Shown here piece by piece: positions 34,601-42,089 of a DNA stretch of 64,000 nt. Numbering within the stretch: the stretch's first letter is position 1; each line of letters starts with the position of its first letter. The notes beneath the pieces are model-generated. The model was not told the DNA's origin. It worked only from the letters and a program-made list of their open reading frames with translations, and ran no database searches. The translations under genes were made by a program, and so were the position numbers. This DNA is from Anaerosalibacter sp. Marseille-P3206 (GTDB lineage Bacteria; Bacillota; Clostridia; Tissierellales; Sporanaerobacteraceae): positions 1,240,001-1,304,000 of the forward strand of contig NZ_FUHM01000002.1 of the NCBI RefSeq assembly GCF_900155565.1, given 5' to 3'.

Positions 34601-34859
34601 TTTTTCTTTCATAACTATCAATCTCTTCCATATTAGGATTTTCTAAAACAATAGCCATTAATGCATTAAGAAGATTTGTCTTTGAAAGCAATTCATCTTT
34701 TGAATATATATTTATATTTTCTTTTGATACAGATTTAAATTTATAATAAATGTGATTAGCATCAATATTATTAAGCATAGCAGTAAGAGAAGAAATGTTT
34801 TCTTCACTTGTATTAAATACTGCTTTTATTGAATTTATAATTCTATCAATATTATTCAT
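31608..34859 (-). CDS. hamB: Hachiman-like helicase HamB (SF2, DEAH type)
   Basis: 1083 residues. An N-terminal helical region of about 330 residues precedes a superfamily 2 helicase core: Walker A PTSAGKSLLAE (GKS near 343-345), motif II MDEAHNIG (near 448), the motif STPEKLESL, and motif VI FWNIAGRAGRAYKDKEG. The C-terminal 350 residues resemble Ski2/Hel308-like accessory domains. The ATG at 34859 overlaps the hamA stop by eight bases (ATGAATAA), after GAGGCGATGG. Hachiman helicases sense damaged or aberrant DNA and release the HamA nuclease. Assignment rests mainly on the DUF1837 partner. Confidence 0.75.
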   Translation of the reverse strand: MNNIDRIINSIKAVFNTSEENISSLTAMLNNIDANHIYYKFKSVSKENINIYSKDELLSKTNLLNALMAIVLENPNMEEIDSYERKRLLSDLYKTTASLYEQLFDQHNENVLENLSYLVMYAMLSYLADEQTISNIVIEEYNMNLLDYKDIISNMDIMSQLEFHTYYLIVLMVSNIKNYNGLISLDSHIKKTESLLEEAQKIELEKEEIDIKNGLKISAFGNIIYLSRLLREYLFNGKIENEDNQDIYSLIDIYSYNAFYLLGSEEIELKLIGYLLKYSYEQVAENSIWNIAEKSPKIRKFIEDNLSGGGSYIYSLLPSQRDVISEVLTPKKSIIVNMPTSAGKSLLAEMQILFSLHNYRVNNFKPTVCYIVPTNALIDQVKRDLKEDFKDFDFNIETTLPFYDVDEIEEEILSQKHIDILISTPEKLESLIRQGHPSILDTRLVIMDEAHNIGDSSRGSKFELVLAAVKQKIKEANFLLLSPFISNPEEIGEWLGDSKRNSSIISMEWTPTRQYIGCNLLKHNKTKSTLEFYKSARNQLGSENIEILLRSNPKDVKCQLNMDNVNNTVKLCVILNDFIDQDGNILVLCTGPGSTKNLAKQITSYFVSKNQLRDLSSNLEIKKALEIIRLETNDDNTLLECLRYGVCYHNSGLSSLVKETIEELIRKNYIKLVFATTTLAQGMNFPINTVIFDTIKFRGKNPRNLTNAEFWNIAGRAGRAYKDKEGYVIISYTNSQKETRENAKRYIKADLEEVISSLNVFFAGDAQISLDYNILKESENLPVLNLIQYINHILNIGYDYNVNPSDMAKIRTILNDSFLYHSLNKQEGYINAQRKLNSFVTKYVRHISEKKKEDLEKADQLGISDVSYSKVKKMVGAFIMDLKEQGDNEYKVSEIILQTKNLDKLTKIIEIIARIPEINIEMLGYGKLDSQSIASILLGWVNGQKIRDIAAVIRRENQSIEDVIELCNRYLNSQMKSYMPWGINIYQELSYDIETDNAKMLPSYIYYGVSSKEAVIVSKIGVPRFATDNVLQVLKKEHPEIEVDVKNIEILKKLIRNINPDKYKVENVSGKIIKEIVDSKVEG

Positions 34860-35715
34860 TACCCATCGCCTCTGTATAAATATCATCACTAAAATCATTT
34901 ATAGATCGTCCAAATGCAAATATAATATTTTCAATATTCTTATTATCTATACCTTTAACAACAAAATTTTTATAATCTCTAGAATCTCTATTTTGAACAA
35001 TGTTAATATTATTTCTAATTAATACAGGAAAAAACATAATACTTTCTGCCAATTCAGTTTTATTACCAGTAATTAACTTAGTTAAAAAATCCACTATTCT
35101 TTGTAATTCCTCATCTTTTATCTTAATATTTCTTATTCCATACATATACTGTAAAATTTCTCTTGTAACTCTTTTTTCTTTATTATCAATTGATTTTTGT
35201 ATATCTTCTTGTAATGAAGGAACAGAACTACAAGGTATCTTTTTCTCTTCTGAAGCTTTTACTTCACAAATTACAAACTTTATCTGATTATTAACTATTC
35301 TTATACCTGGCACATCAATACCAGGAGTATGTTTATCTATTTCTACTGGCTCAATATTCATCCTTTTATCTGCTTCTTCATAAAACTTACAATTGTATTC
35401 CTTTTCTAATAAAAGTTGAGCCATCCACTCAGTAACTCTTTCTCTTCGAACATCAAACTGAGGTATCTTAGATTTTTGTGGGATGTTAATCTTAGCAACT
35501 TGCTCATTAAATTTTTGTATAAATTCAGGATTTAAATTTTTGGAACCATAATAATTTAAATCAAAGTTTTCTATATCGTGTACTTTAGACTTTCTTATTT
35601 TACTTACCAAATATTCTTTCAATTCAGAAAAACTTTGTTCATCTTCGATATCATATTCAAACAACTTAACATTTAAACCATTTACTTTTGTTGATGCTAA
35701 TTCATTAATAGCCAT
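34852..35715 (-). CDS. hamA: Hachiman-like effector HamA (DUF1837 nuclease)
   Basis: 287 residues. A PD-(D/E)XK-like centre is visible: helix RRERVTEWMAQLLLEKEY, then TPGIDVPGI (D134) and FVICEVKAS (E151-V-K153), the arrangement expected of a DUF1837 nuclease. In Hachiman, HamA degrades DNA once released by the helicase and stops phage spread by killing or arresting the cell. ATG at 35715 follows AAAAGGGGA. It forms a tightly overlapping pair with hamB. Related AbpA/AbpB pairs share these domains, so that name is an alternative. Confidence 0.72.
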   Translation of the reverse strand: MAINELASTKVNGLNVKLFEYDIEDEQSFSELKEYLVSKIRKSKVHDIENFDLNYYGSKNLNPEFIQKFNEQVAKINIPQKSKIPQFDVRRERVTEWMAQLLLEKEYNCKFYEEADKRMNIEPVEIDKHTPGIDVPGIRIVNNQIKFVICEVKASEEKKIPCSSVPSLQEDIQKSIDNKEKRVTREILQYMYGIRNIKIKDEELQRIVDFLTKLITGNKTELAESIMFFPVLIRNNINIVQNRDSRDYKNFVVKGIDNKNIENIIFAFGRSINDFSDDIYTEAMGNE

Positions 35716-35840
35716 AAAGTCAAATCCCCTTTTAATATTCTTACAAAAGTTTATACTATGTTAATTATAGCAAATTAATCTTTTTCCTTCTACTATAATC
35801 TAATGTTATAATTCAACAAATATTATATGATAGAAAAAAT

Positions 35841-35872
35841 AATAACTAGCTATAGTACGACAGCTAGTTATT
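35841..35872 (-). terminator. Terminator between the 36034 gene and hamA
   Basis: AATAACTAGCT and AGCTAGTTATT form a perfect 11-bp stem with a 10-base loop, followed on the minus strand by ATTTTTTCTATC. The rest of 35716-36033 has a small hairpin (GGTATT/AATACC near 36007-36023) and no gene. Confidence 0.7.
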
Positions 35873-36033
35873 ATTATTCTATTGACCTTATAATCTTCTC
35901 TTTAATTTATTTTTTACTACATTCTTGATACCATCAACTTTATTAATTAAACTTCAAATACCTGGTCTCTATCAATTTAATCTGCTAAATCTTTATAAAT
36001 TATGCATAAGGTATTAGGCTAATACCATGTTTA

Positions 36034-36567
36034 TTATAAACAATGAAGTATCCTATTCATGATCGGAGCTTTTGGCTTTTTCATATGTGAATTATACAGT
36101 TTTTCTAAGCCATCTACATTTTGATTTATTTTTTCCTTAATAAAATCCATTTTATTCATAGGTATATGCTCAACAAATAAATACATTAAATGACTTCTTA
36201 ATGAATAATCATCATATTCATAGGCAAGTTTTAAATCTTCTAGTGTAATATCTTGCCCTCTTCCTTTTTCTATTTCTATTTCTCTATATTTCATAATAGT
36301 TTCTACTATTACAGGCATAATACTATATTTAGGTTTAGTCTTTTCATACAACTTTCTAAATTCATTAAATTTATTTTTTTCGCCTTCAACTAAAAAATAT
36401 ATATACTCTGAAATAAAATTAAAACGATAATCATCAATACATAAATTTAGATCTAATTTTAATATCCCTTTTAATTCATCAAAGCTAATTTTTCTCTTAT
36501 CTGTATACTTCTCCATTTCTATCCCATATTCTTCCCAACTTTTATCCTCATAATTTTTATCTTTCAT
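36034..36567 (-). CDS. Unrecognised 177-residue protein in the defence island
   Basis: No family recognised. Highly charged and mostly helical by composition, no signal peptide or membrane segment. It resembles neither a nuclease nor a nucleotide-binding protein by motif. It contains regularly spaced helix-like blocks (DYRFNFISEYIYFLV, YDDYSLRSHLMYLFVEH) that could be a small repeat scaffold. ATG at 36567 follows a strong AAGGAGG. It lies 116 bases after the Mrr-like nuclease gene and is followed by a terminator, so it may be the last gene of that unit and perhaps its partner or immunity protein. Confidence 0.65.
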   Translation of the reverse strand: MKDKNYEDKSWEEYGIEMEKYTDKRKISFDELKGILKLDLNLCIDDYRFNFISEYIYFLVEGEKNKFNEFRKLYEKTKPKYSIMPVIVETIMKYREIEIEKGRGQDITLEDLKLAYEYDDYSLRSHLMYLFVEHIPMNKMDFIKEKINQNVDGLEKLYNSHMKKPKAPIMNRILHCL

Positions 36568-36682
36568 AATAAATTCCTCCTTATTTAATTCAAATATTTC
36601 TTAAAATTAATTATCGTTATTTTATTTCCATATACTAACCATGCATTTTAAAATAATATTAATGCATCTATAGTTTAAAACC

Positions 36683-37636
36683 CTATATACTAATTTCATA
36701 TTTCCTTCTTTGATTTTGAATAAGTATATTTAATCTTTTATACCAATCACTTCCCATATGAGCATTTAAAAGTATGATAATTTCTTCTAATATCCAAATC
36801 TGTATTCTTGGATCCATAAGCTTTATATTTTCGCTCACATATCCAGTACAAAATAAAACACCTCTATTAATTTTATCATCCACTATTGAATATCCAAATG
36901 CCCTTACAGTTTCCTTAGTTAACTTAGTCGTTTTATATAACTTGCATTCAATATATACCTTTTCACTTCCATCTGTCCGATTTATAGATGCTATAATATC
37001 TTTTCCACCATCCTTAGTTTCAGGAGTTAACTCAGTACTATAACCCAAGTCTTCATATAATGATCCTATTAGCCATTCAAATTCCCTTGGCTTTAAATTT
37101 AAAATATATTTTTCTAATCCATTACTATTTTTAATATATTTTGCTTCTATAATTTGTATGCATTGGTCTATACCAAGTATCCTATCATCTGGTAATAAAC
37201 ATACTTCTGCTTCTAAATATGATTTTAACGCTCTTATAGCTTTGTAGGGTTTATAAGGTAAATATTGCAATACCCAAGTTAGCCCTTCCCATGCTTCATC
37301 TCCATTTTCAATTCTTTTATTCTGTTCAGCTTCTAAAACGTCTTGGTAAACCTTTTTATGATCATCCTCCAATATTTCCCCATAATTTCGTAATAAATTA
37401 ATTTTTGTTTTATAATAAACAATATCCATTGTCCTAGTAAAAGGCTGTAATAATAGTCTTAAAATAACTTTAACTTCTTTTTCCTCAATATTTGTAATAT
37501 TTCTTATATATGAATCCACCCATTCTTGATAAGGAATTCTAAACCTTGGATAAACAATTTCTCTATTTTTGATTAGATCTAGCCACTCTTCAAAATTATT
37601 ATAATTATCAGTATACAAGTATTCAAATAATCCCAT
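36683..37636 (-). CDS. Mrr-type restriction endonuclease-like protein
   Basis: 317 residues. An N-terminal helical domain of about 180 residues, not recognised, precedes a C-terminal Mrr_cat nuclease domain: REFEWLIGSLYEDLGYSTELT, catalytic Asp in DGGKDIIA (D213) and E-x-K in YIECKLYK (E230, K232). Mrr-like enzymes cut methylated or foreign DNA. ATG at 37636 has GGAGTG upstream; an in-frame GTG three codons earlier is part of that site. It lies among defence genes, with the small gene at 36034 downstream. Confidence 0.75.
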   Translation of the reverse strand: MGLFEYLYTDNYNNFEEWLDLIKNREIVYPRFRIPYQEWVDSYIRNITNIEEKEVKVILRLLLQPFTRTMDIVYYKTKINLLRNYGEILEDDHKKVYQDVLEAEQNKRIENGDEAWEGLTWVLQYLPYKPYKAIRALKSYLEAEVCLLPDDRILGIDQCIQIIEAKYIKNSNGLEKYILNLKPREFEWLIGSLYEDLGYSTELTPETKDGGKDIIASINRTDGSEKVYIECKLYKTTKLTKETVRAFGYSIVDDKINRGVLFCTGYVSENIKLMDPRIQIWILEEIIILLNAHMGSDWYKRLNILIQNQRRKYEISI

Positions 37637-37837
37637 ACTAATCACTCCAGCTATTTAGTAAATAAAATATTTTTTTCAAACATTAAATTAATATTTATTA
37701 TAACCATGCCCAATATTAAGCCAAATATACAAAATTAGATACTGCATATGGAATATCTATATATAACTTATCATCAATCACATTTCTAATATTATTTGTT
37801 AACAAATACAAAAATTAAGAAACACCAAATACCATAA

Positions 37838-38686
37838 TTAAATAACCACATATCTAATATGTTCTGAATTGTCTTTCCTTAGTATAGTATCTTTATAAAC
37901 TCTTCTATTTTCTATTTTGGTTACTCTTGAATCCTCAAACAGTCTTGCTGAAGGATAGCTAGCATCAACATTTGTATATAAATATAAATCCCCACTAATA
38001 TATGCTACTTGAAACATTTTATCAGTTTTTCTACGATTGTAACTATGTATCATATTCAACCAATCAAAGGATATCAATACTTCTTGTGATATTTGTCTTA
38101 TACATGCATATGCAGGATTATTATTAAAATCATATGAAGTATTTTGAAAAGTATATTTCCAACCTATCGAATTACTCTTTGTTAAATTTGCATATGACTC
38201 ATTCAACTCTTCATCCACATGAGCTCCACCATCTTTATTAGAAACTCTTAGTATCAGTTCTTTTCTGGAAAATAAGTTTTCTTTATCATCAAGTACAATT
38301 TCATTCCACCAATCTTTAAATAATAACCATTTATTAGGCATATGATTATCCGAATAAAAACTAGGCTCATACTCACCGCTAATACCTGATGTTATTTTCA
38401 AAGAAAGTAAGCCTAAATATGGAGACAAATTAGCTGGAATATATGGAGTTACTGATGATAACAAATAAATATTATTTTTAACTTTTAAATGAGAAAGTAA
38501 TGATGTCGATTTATTAGTATCATGAAATAAAACTCTTATAGTAGTTGCCAATCTCTGTGCCTCATCTTCAAATCCTTCATCATATGACTTGGATGATAAT
38601 TCTATAAACTTTACCTGTGATTTTAAATGTTTCATAAAATCATCTGTACTTTTTTTATATTTCTTAACTTTCTTTTTCTTGCTCAC
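37838..38686 (-). CDS. Conserved-looking protein of unknown function (282 aa)
   Basis: No named family recognised. A lysine-rich N-terminus (MSKKKKVKKYKKS) precedes a helical block FEDEAQRLATTIRVLFHDTNKSTSLLSHL and a later motif RVSNKDGGAHVDEELNESY. Arg/His/Asp/Gly-rich patterns like NKDGGAHVD suggest an active or metal site. The protein appears soluble. ATG at 38686 follows GGAGGGGA. It stands alone, with about 200-base gaps on both sides, between the PIN-like gene and the Mrr-like gene. Confidence 0.6.
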   Translation of the reverse strand: MSKKKKVKKYKKSTDDFMKHLKSQVKFIELSSKSYDEGFEDEAQRLATTIRVLFHDTNKSTSLLSHLKVKNNIYLLSSVTPYIPANLSPYLGLLSLKITSGISGEYEPSFYSDNHMPNKWLLFKDWWNEIVLDDKENLFSRKELILRVSNKDGGAHVDEELNESYANLTKSNSIGWKYTFQNTSYDFNNNPAYACIRQISQEVLISFDWLNMIHSYNRRKTDKMFQVAYISGDLYLYTNVDASYPSARLFEDSRVTKIENRRVYKDTILRKDNSEHIRYVVI

Positions 38687-38912
38687 AATATCCCCTCCGA
38701 TAACTGTTAATTATTAATCAAATATTTTTTCTTATTCATTTTCCGCACTTCTTTCTACTCATATAAATACATCTTCTATAATAATTCCACTTACTTTAGT
38801 ATATCTAGTAAAAACACTCACTTCTATTAAAAAGGTTTCTGAAAATATATTTAAAAATACAGATTTAACTACAAAATACTTGAATCATATAAGCCAATTT
38901 AATAAAAACACA

Positions 38913-38949
38913 GGGACGTTTCATTTATATTACATAAATAAAACGTCCC
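38913..38949 (-). terminator. Terminator of the PIN-like gene
   Basis: GGGACGTTT and AAACGTCCC form the base of a stem extended by ATTTAT/ATAAAT. On the minus strand it is followed by TGTGTTTTTATT. The rest of 38687-38912 holds no gene. Confidence 0.75.
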
Positions 38950-38963
38950 ATTAATTTATTCAT

Positions 38964-40217
38964 TTAGTATTGACCTTTTTTAACCCATTCACAGCCATAT
39001 TGATAAATTAAATTTGCTGCTTTCTCAATTAATGTTTCATCATATAGATAGAATTTTTCACATAAAACTTCATATGGATCATAAGGTCCTCCAAGGAAAT
39101 ATTGATAACCTCCCTCTCTTGAATCATATGGTACGCAATTGGCTGGATCTTCATAATTTTCATAAAACCAATCAATCATTTTCCTTAATACTTCTTTCCT
39201 CCATAATGCATTAGCTATTTTATCATACCTTTTATTGTTTTTTTCAGAAACCTGAATCTTATCACAAATAATTTCTGGTATAACTTTTCTTTCATTAATA
39301 AAAACACTTATATCTTTTTTATTTTTATCTTCTTCATTTTTCACTTCTTTTACTGTTTCTGGTGATGCATTAAAAAGATTAAGTAAAGTTGAAAATTCAA
39401 TTATGTGTAAGGTCTTACCTCCCGTATATCGTTTAAATTCATAAATAAGTTCATATCTTGGATAAATATTTTGTCCATTACTTTGATGCCACCAATCTGC
39501 TTTTACATCGCCACTAACAAAAATAATATCCTTTTCCCTCTCCCTTCCTATTCTAAGAATAGTTTTCCAAACTAGCAAATCTCCAATTCTTTTATCTTTT
39601 TTAGATGCGTCTTTATACCCAGGGGGAATATCGTTTCTATAACGATTTTCTAAATCATTAAGAATATCTTTTTCTTCGAATTCAGTATCCATTAAACAAT
39701 CTTTCGTAAAAAACTCATTATATACTAAACTCACTGGATCATTCCAATTCCAAGTTTTGATATTATCCACTACAGTATCTAGATTTTTTTTATATTCTAT
39801 TAATAGATCATCTATTTGTTTTTCTAAATCTAGTATCTTTTTATATTCTTCAAACTCCTCGAGTAAAGGATATTTCCCATTCTGCAATTTAGGTATTTTG
39901 CTTTTTTTATCTAAGAGTTGTTTAATTATTTCACATAACTTAATAGGTCTATTCTTTGCAAATTCCCTTGCTACCTGCCCTGGAATTATTAGTCTTTTTT
40001 CAGATGATAATATTTCATATACATTTTTTATAGCTTCTAAAGTTGACTTTCCTATTGTATAAGGTAATAGCAATACATTTGTATCTATCACAATTAAGCA
40101 ATCATCTTTGATATTATCTAATTCCTTAAATTCATTTTTAAAAATTCCCTCTATGTCTGAATAAATCTTATTATATACAAATATATCTTTCTCATCTTCC
40201 AAAGGTTTGTCCCCCAT
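38964..40217 (-). CDS. PIN-like domain (PIN_8) putative ribonuclease
   Basis: 417 residues. The N-terminal half is a PIN-like nuclease: CLIVIDTNVLLLPY (D45), RLIIPGQVAREFAKNR (acidic Glu), KDKRIGDLLVWKTIL (Asp) and DIIFVSGDVKADWW (last Asp). These four acidic sites form a metal-dependent RNase centre in PIN folds. The C-terminal 150 residues are unassigned (YDSREGGYQYFLGGPYDPYE). PIN-like proteins of this size are common in defence islands, where some act as stand-alone abortive-infection effectors. ATG at 40217 follows GGAGGTAT. It has its own terminator, so it is likely a single-gene unit. Confidence 0.75.
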   Translation of the reverse strand: MGDKPLEDEKDIFVYNKIYSDIEGIFKNEFKELDNIKDDCLIVIDTNVLLLPYTIGKSTLEAIKNVYEILSSEKRLIIPGQVAREFAKNRPIKLCEIIKQLLDKKSKIPKLQNGKYPLLEEFEEYKKILDLEKQIDDLLIEYKKNLDTVVDNIKTWNWNDPVSLVYNEFFTKDCLMDTEFEEKDILNDLENRYRNDIPPGYKDASKKDKRIGDLLVWKTILRIGREREKDIIFVSGDVKADWWHQSNGQNIYPRYELIYEFKRYTGGKTLHIIEFSTLLNLFNASPETVKEVKNEEDKNKKDISVFINERKVIPEIICDKIQVSEKNNKRYDKIANALWRKEVLRKMIDWFYENYEDPANCVPYDSREGGYQYFLGGPYDPYEVLCEKFYLYDETLIEKAANLIYQYGCEWVKKGQY

Positions 40218-40534
40218 ATTTTTATACCTCCAATAATACGTGTAGTAAAGTTACTTAACAAATCTAATTTTCTACTTCTTTATTACTTCTACATAATCTC
40301 TCTAAATCCTGCCACAGTTATATGACTTAATCTAACAACTATTTTTCTTTTATTCACCTTCTACACTTCTATTTAACTTATAATTCGCAGCCTTAATCAT
40401 ATTATTCATGATTGTATTAACCTAAATTTTTTATAAATATTATCTATCTTAGTTATTAATGTTTGAATTCTTAAAAATATCTTTTTCGTTATTTAAAATT
40501 CATTGTATATATTTCGTTCTTGAATCTTCTGCCA
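40218..40534. other. Gene-free stretch
   Basis: Strongly A/T-rich, no coding frame, hairpin or repeat that I could support. It should hold the promoter of the PIN-like gene. Confidence 0.4.
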
Positions 40535-40642
40535 TTATTTAAACAATAATTCTTTTTTAATTTCAAGTTCAGCAATATGCATTTGTTGTTTTTGTTGTAA
40601 TAACTCATTATCATATAATTTAATCTTTTCACAAAACCTCAT
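40535..40642 (-). CDS. Possible 35-residue ORF after the phosphoribosyltransferase gene
   Basis: MRFCEKIKLYDNELLQQKQQ continues as a short charged helix ending ELLFK. The ATG at 40642 has AAGGG upstream and lies 18 bases after the previous stop. It is a coiled-coil-like peptide and could be a tail relic of a larger gene. Confidence 0.3.
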   Translation of the reverse strand: MRFCEKIKLYDNELLQQKQQMHIAELEIKKELLFK

Positions 40643-40659
40643 ATTCCCTTTTATCAAGT

Positions 40660-41304
40660 TTAATTTATATTAGTTTTAAGTCTCTCATCTAAATTACCTA
40701 CCCCAGGTACAAGCATACCATCTTTATTTAAAGAGTCAGATTCCCCACATACATAAATTTTACAATTACGCACCTCCATCTTTAAATCTTTAATACCTTG
40801 ATTTGAATAAAATATTGAAGCTACAATAACATTTTTAGGATTATACTTTTCAATAGACTTTTTTAATAAATGAACAGCTGTGCATCCAGTTGCCAATACT
40901 GACTTTGCAACTATAACCGTATCTACTATTTCATACTCCTTTACTTCAGGCAATTCCATTGCCCTAACTGGACTACTTAATGCTTCCTTCCCTCTAAGCC
41001 CTCCAAAATCCATATACCCTCTTAAACTATTTTCTATACTGCTTGAAATACCTTCTGCAAAATTATTATAATCATCTCTAGTACTTATAATTACCACTCT
41101 TGGATTCATCATTACTAATCCTTCGTATTCTATATTAAGTGGAGTAGTTATTATTTTTGTTTTAACAAATTCTTGTCCTATTATTTCTTCTCCTACATAC
41201 TCTCCCACCTTATAAAGAGAATCTTTTATATCATTATTAGTAGATTCTTCAGCACGAATTTTAGTCTGAAGCATCTTTACAAATCGATTATCTATTCTAT
41301 GCAT
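40660..41304 (-). CDS. Uracil phosphoribosyltransferase-like protein paired with DUF4062
   Basis: 214 residues, close to Upp length (about 209). The PRPP-loop region reads TVIVAKSVLATGCTAVHL (LATG at 137-140). The end PGVGNLDERLKTN matches the uracil-binding tail PGxGDxxxRxFGT of Upp. However, the acidic residue that precedes MLATG in Upp (DPMLATGG) is replaced by KSV, and GGS by GCT, so ordinary salvage activity is doubtful. ATG at 41304 follows AGGAG, which overlaps the end of the DUF4062 gene. It is probably a nucleotide-binding or nucleotide-modifying partner in a defence pair. Confidence 0.7.
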   Translation of the reverse strand: MHRIDNRFVKMLQTKIRAEESTNNDIKDSLYKVGEYVGEEIIGQEFVKTKIITTPLNIEYEGLVMMNPRVVIISTRDDYNNFAEGISSSIENSLRGYMDFGGLRGKEALSSPVRAMELPEVKEYEIVDTVIVAKSVLATGCTAVHLLKKSIEKYNPKNVIVASIFYSNQGIKDLKMEVRNCKIYVCGESDSLNKDGMLVPGVGNLDERLKTNIN

Positions 41305-41316
41305 TACTATACACTC

Positions 41317-42012
41317 CTAACCAATCCAAATTTCAAATTGTTCTTGTAACTCACTAATACATCCCCAAAAATCTTTATAAACTTTTTCCCTATCAAAATG
41401 CATAATGCATGTTTTCCCAAAAAACCCATACTCCAATTCCACAAAATCCTTTGCTAATTTATAACATACAGTAGCATTAGGTTCTGGCTTCATTTGTTTT
41501 GCAATTCTAACAAAGTGATCAAGATAATTTAAGTTTTCACCAATATCTGCTCTTTCTTTTATCCAATTAACAAAAGAATTTAGTACTAATTGTCTTAATT
41601 CATCAATATTCTGAAATGTAGATCTCCAATACCCACTATAATAGTTACATACCTTATCAATAAAATCTTTTTGCCTTTGATCTATCATCCCTGAAGACTC
41701 ATAGTTTTCTTTGAAAACTAATATTTTTGTAGGGTCGTCTCTCATTGCTTCATCAAATTCAATCTCTGTCGCTGATTTTCCACTCGGTAATTCAAGTCCA
41801 AATTCTTTCCCAAGTATAAGTAAATACAAATCACAATCTCTTGCCATCTTTGCAGTTTTCATTCTTGAACTTATCCCATATGAAGAATCATTAACTGGAT
41901 CTACACCTATGAGTTCAATAAATTCAATATTATCAAACACACTCTTTACTGCTTTTCTCTCCTCTTCTAGATCTTGAACAGTTGAGCTAAGCATTACTTT
42001 TATTTTTCCCAT
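41317..42012 (-). CDS. DUF4062 (TIR-like) protein, putative defence sensor or effector
   Basis: 231 residues. The N-terminal DUF4062 domain starts KVMLSSTVQDLEEERKAV, the family signature (xSSTxxDLxxER), and runs through DLYLLILGKEFGLELPSGKSATEIEFDEA. This TIR/nucleoside-deoxyribosyltransferase-like fold usually sits before NTPase or repeat domains. Here it is followed only by about 100 residues of helical sequence. ATG at 42012 follows GGAGGTG. It lies 25 bases after the terminator of the polysaccharide operon and is translationally linked to the phosphoribosyltransferase-like gene. Confidence 0.75.
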   Translation of the reverse strand: MGKIKVMLSSTVQDLEEERKAVKSVFDNIEFIELIGVDPVNDSSYGISSRMKTAKMARDCDLYLLILGKEFGLELPSGKSATEIEFDEAMRDDPTKILVFKENYESSGMIDQRQKDFIDKVCNYYSGYWRSTFQNIDELRQLVLNSFVNWIKERADIGENLNYLDHFVRIAKQMKPEPNATVCYKLAKDFVELEYGFFGKTCIMHFDREKVYKDFWGCISELQEQFEIWIG

Positions 42013-42036
42013 AAAACACCTCCATAATTTAAAATA

Positions 42037-42065
42037 AAGACAGCTCATCATTCCAAAGCTGCCTT
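42037..42065 (-). terminator. Terminator at the end of the polysaccharide operon
   Basis: On the minus strand AAGGCAGCT pairs with AGCTGTCTT (one G-U), followed by TATTTTAAATT. It lies between wecB and the DUF4062 start, only 25 bases before the latter, so it may act as a read-through attenuator for the defence pair. Confidence 0.65.
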
Positions 42066-42089
42066 CATCTATAATGTCAATATTCATCT

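Noticed and set aside
40660-42012. The phosphoribosyltransferase pair as part of a retron
   Set aside because: No reverse transcriptase or msr/msd-like structured RNA was found nearby.
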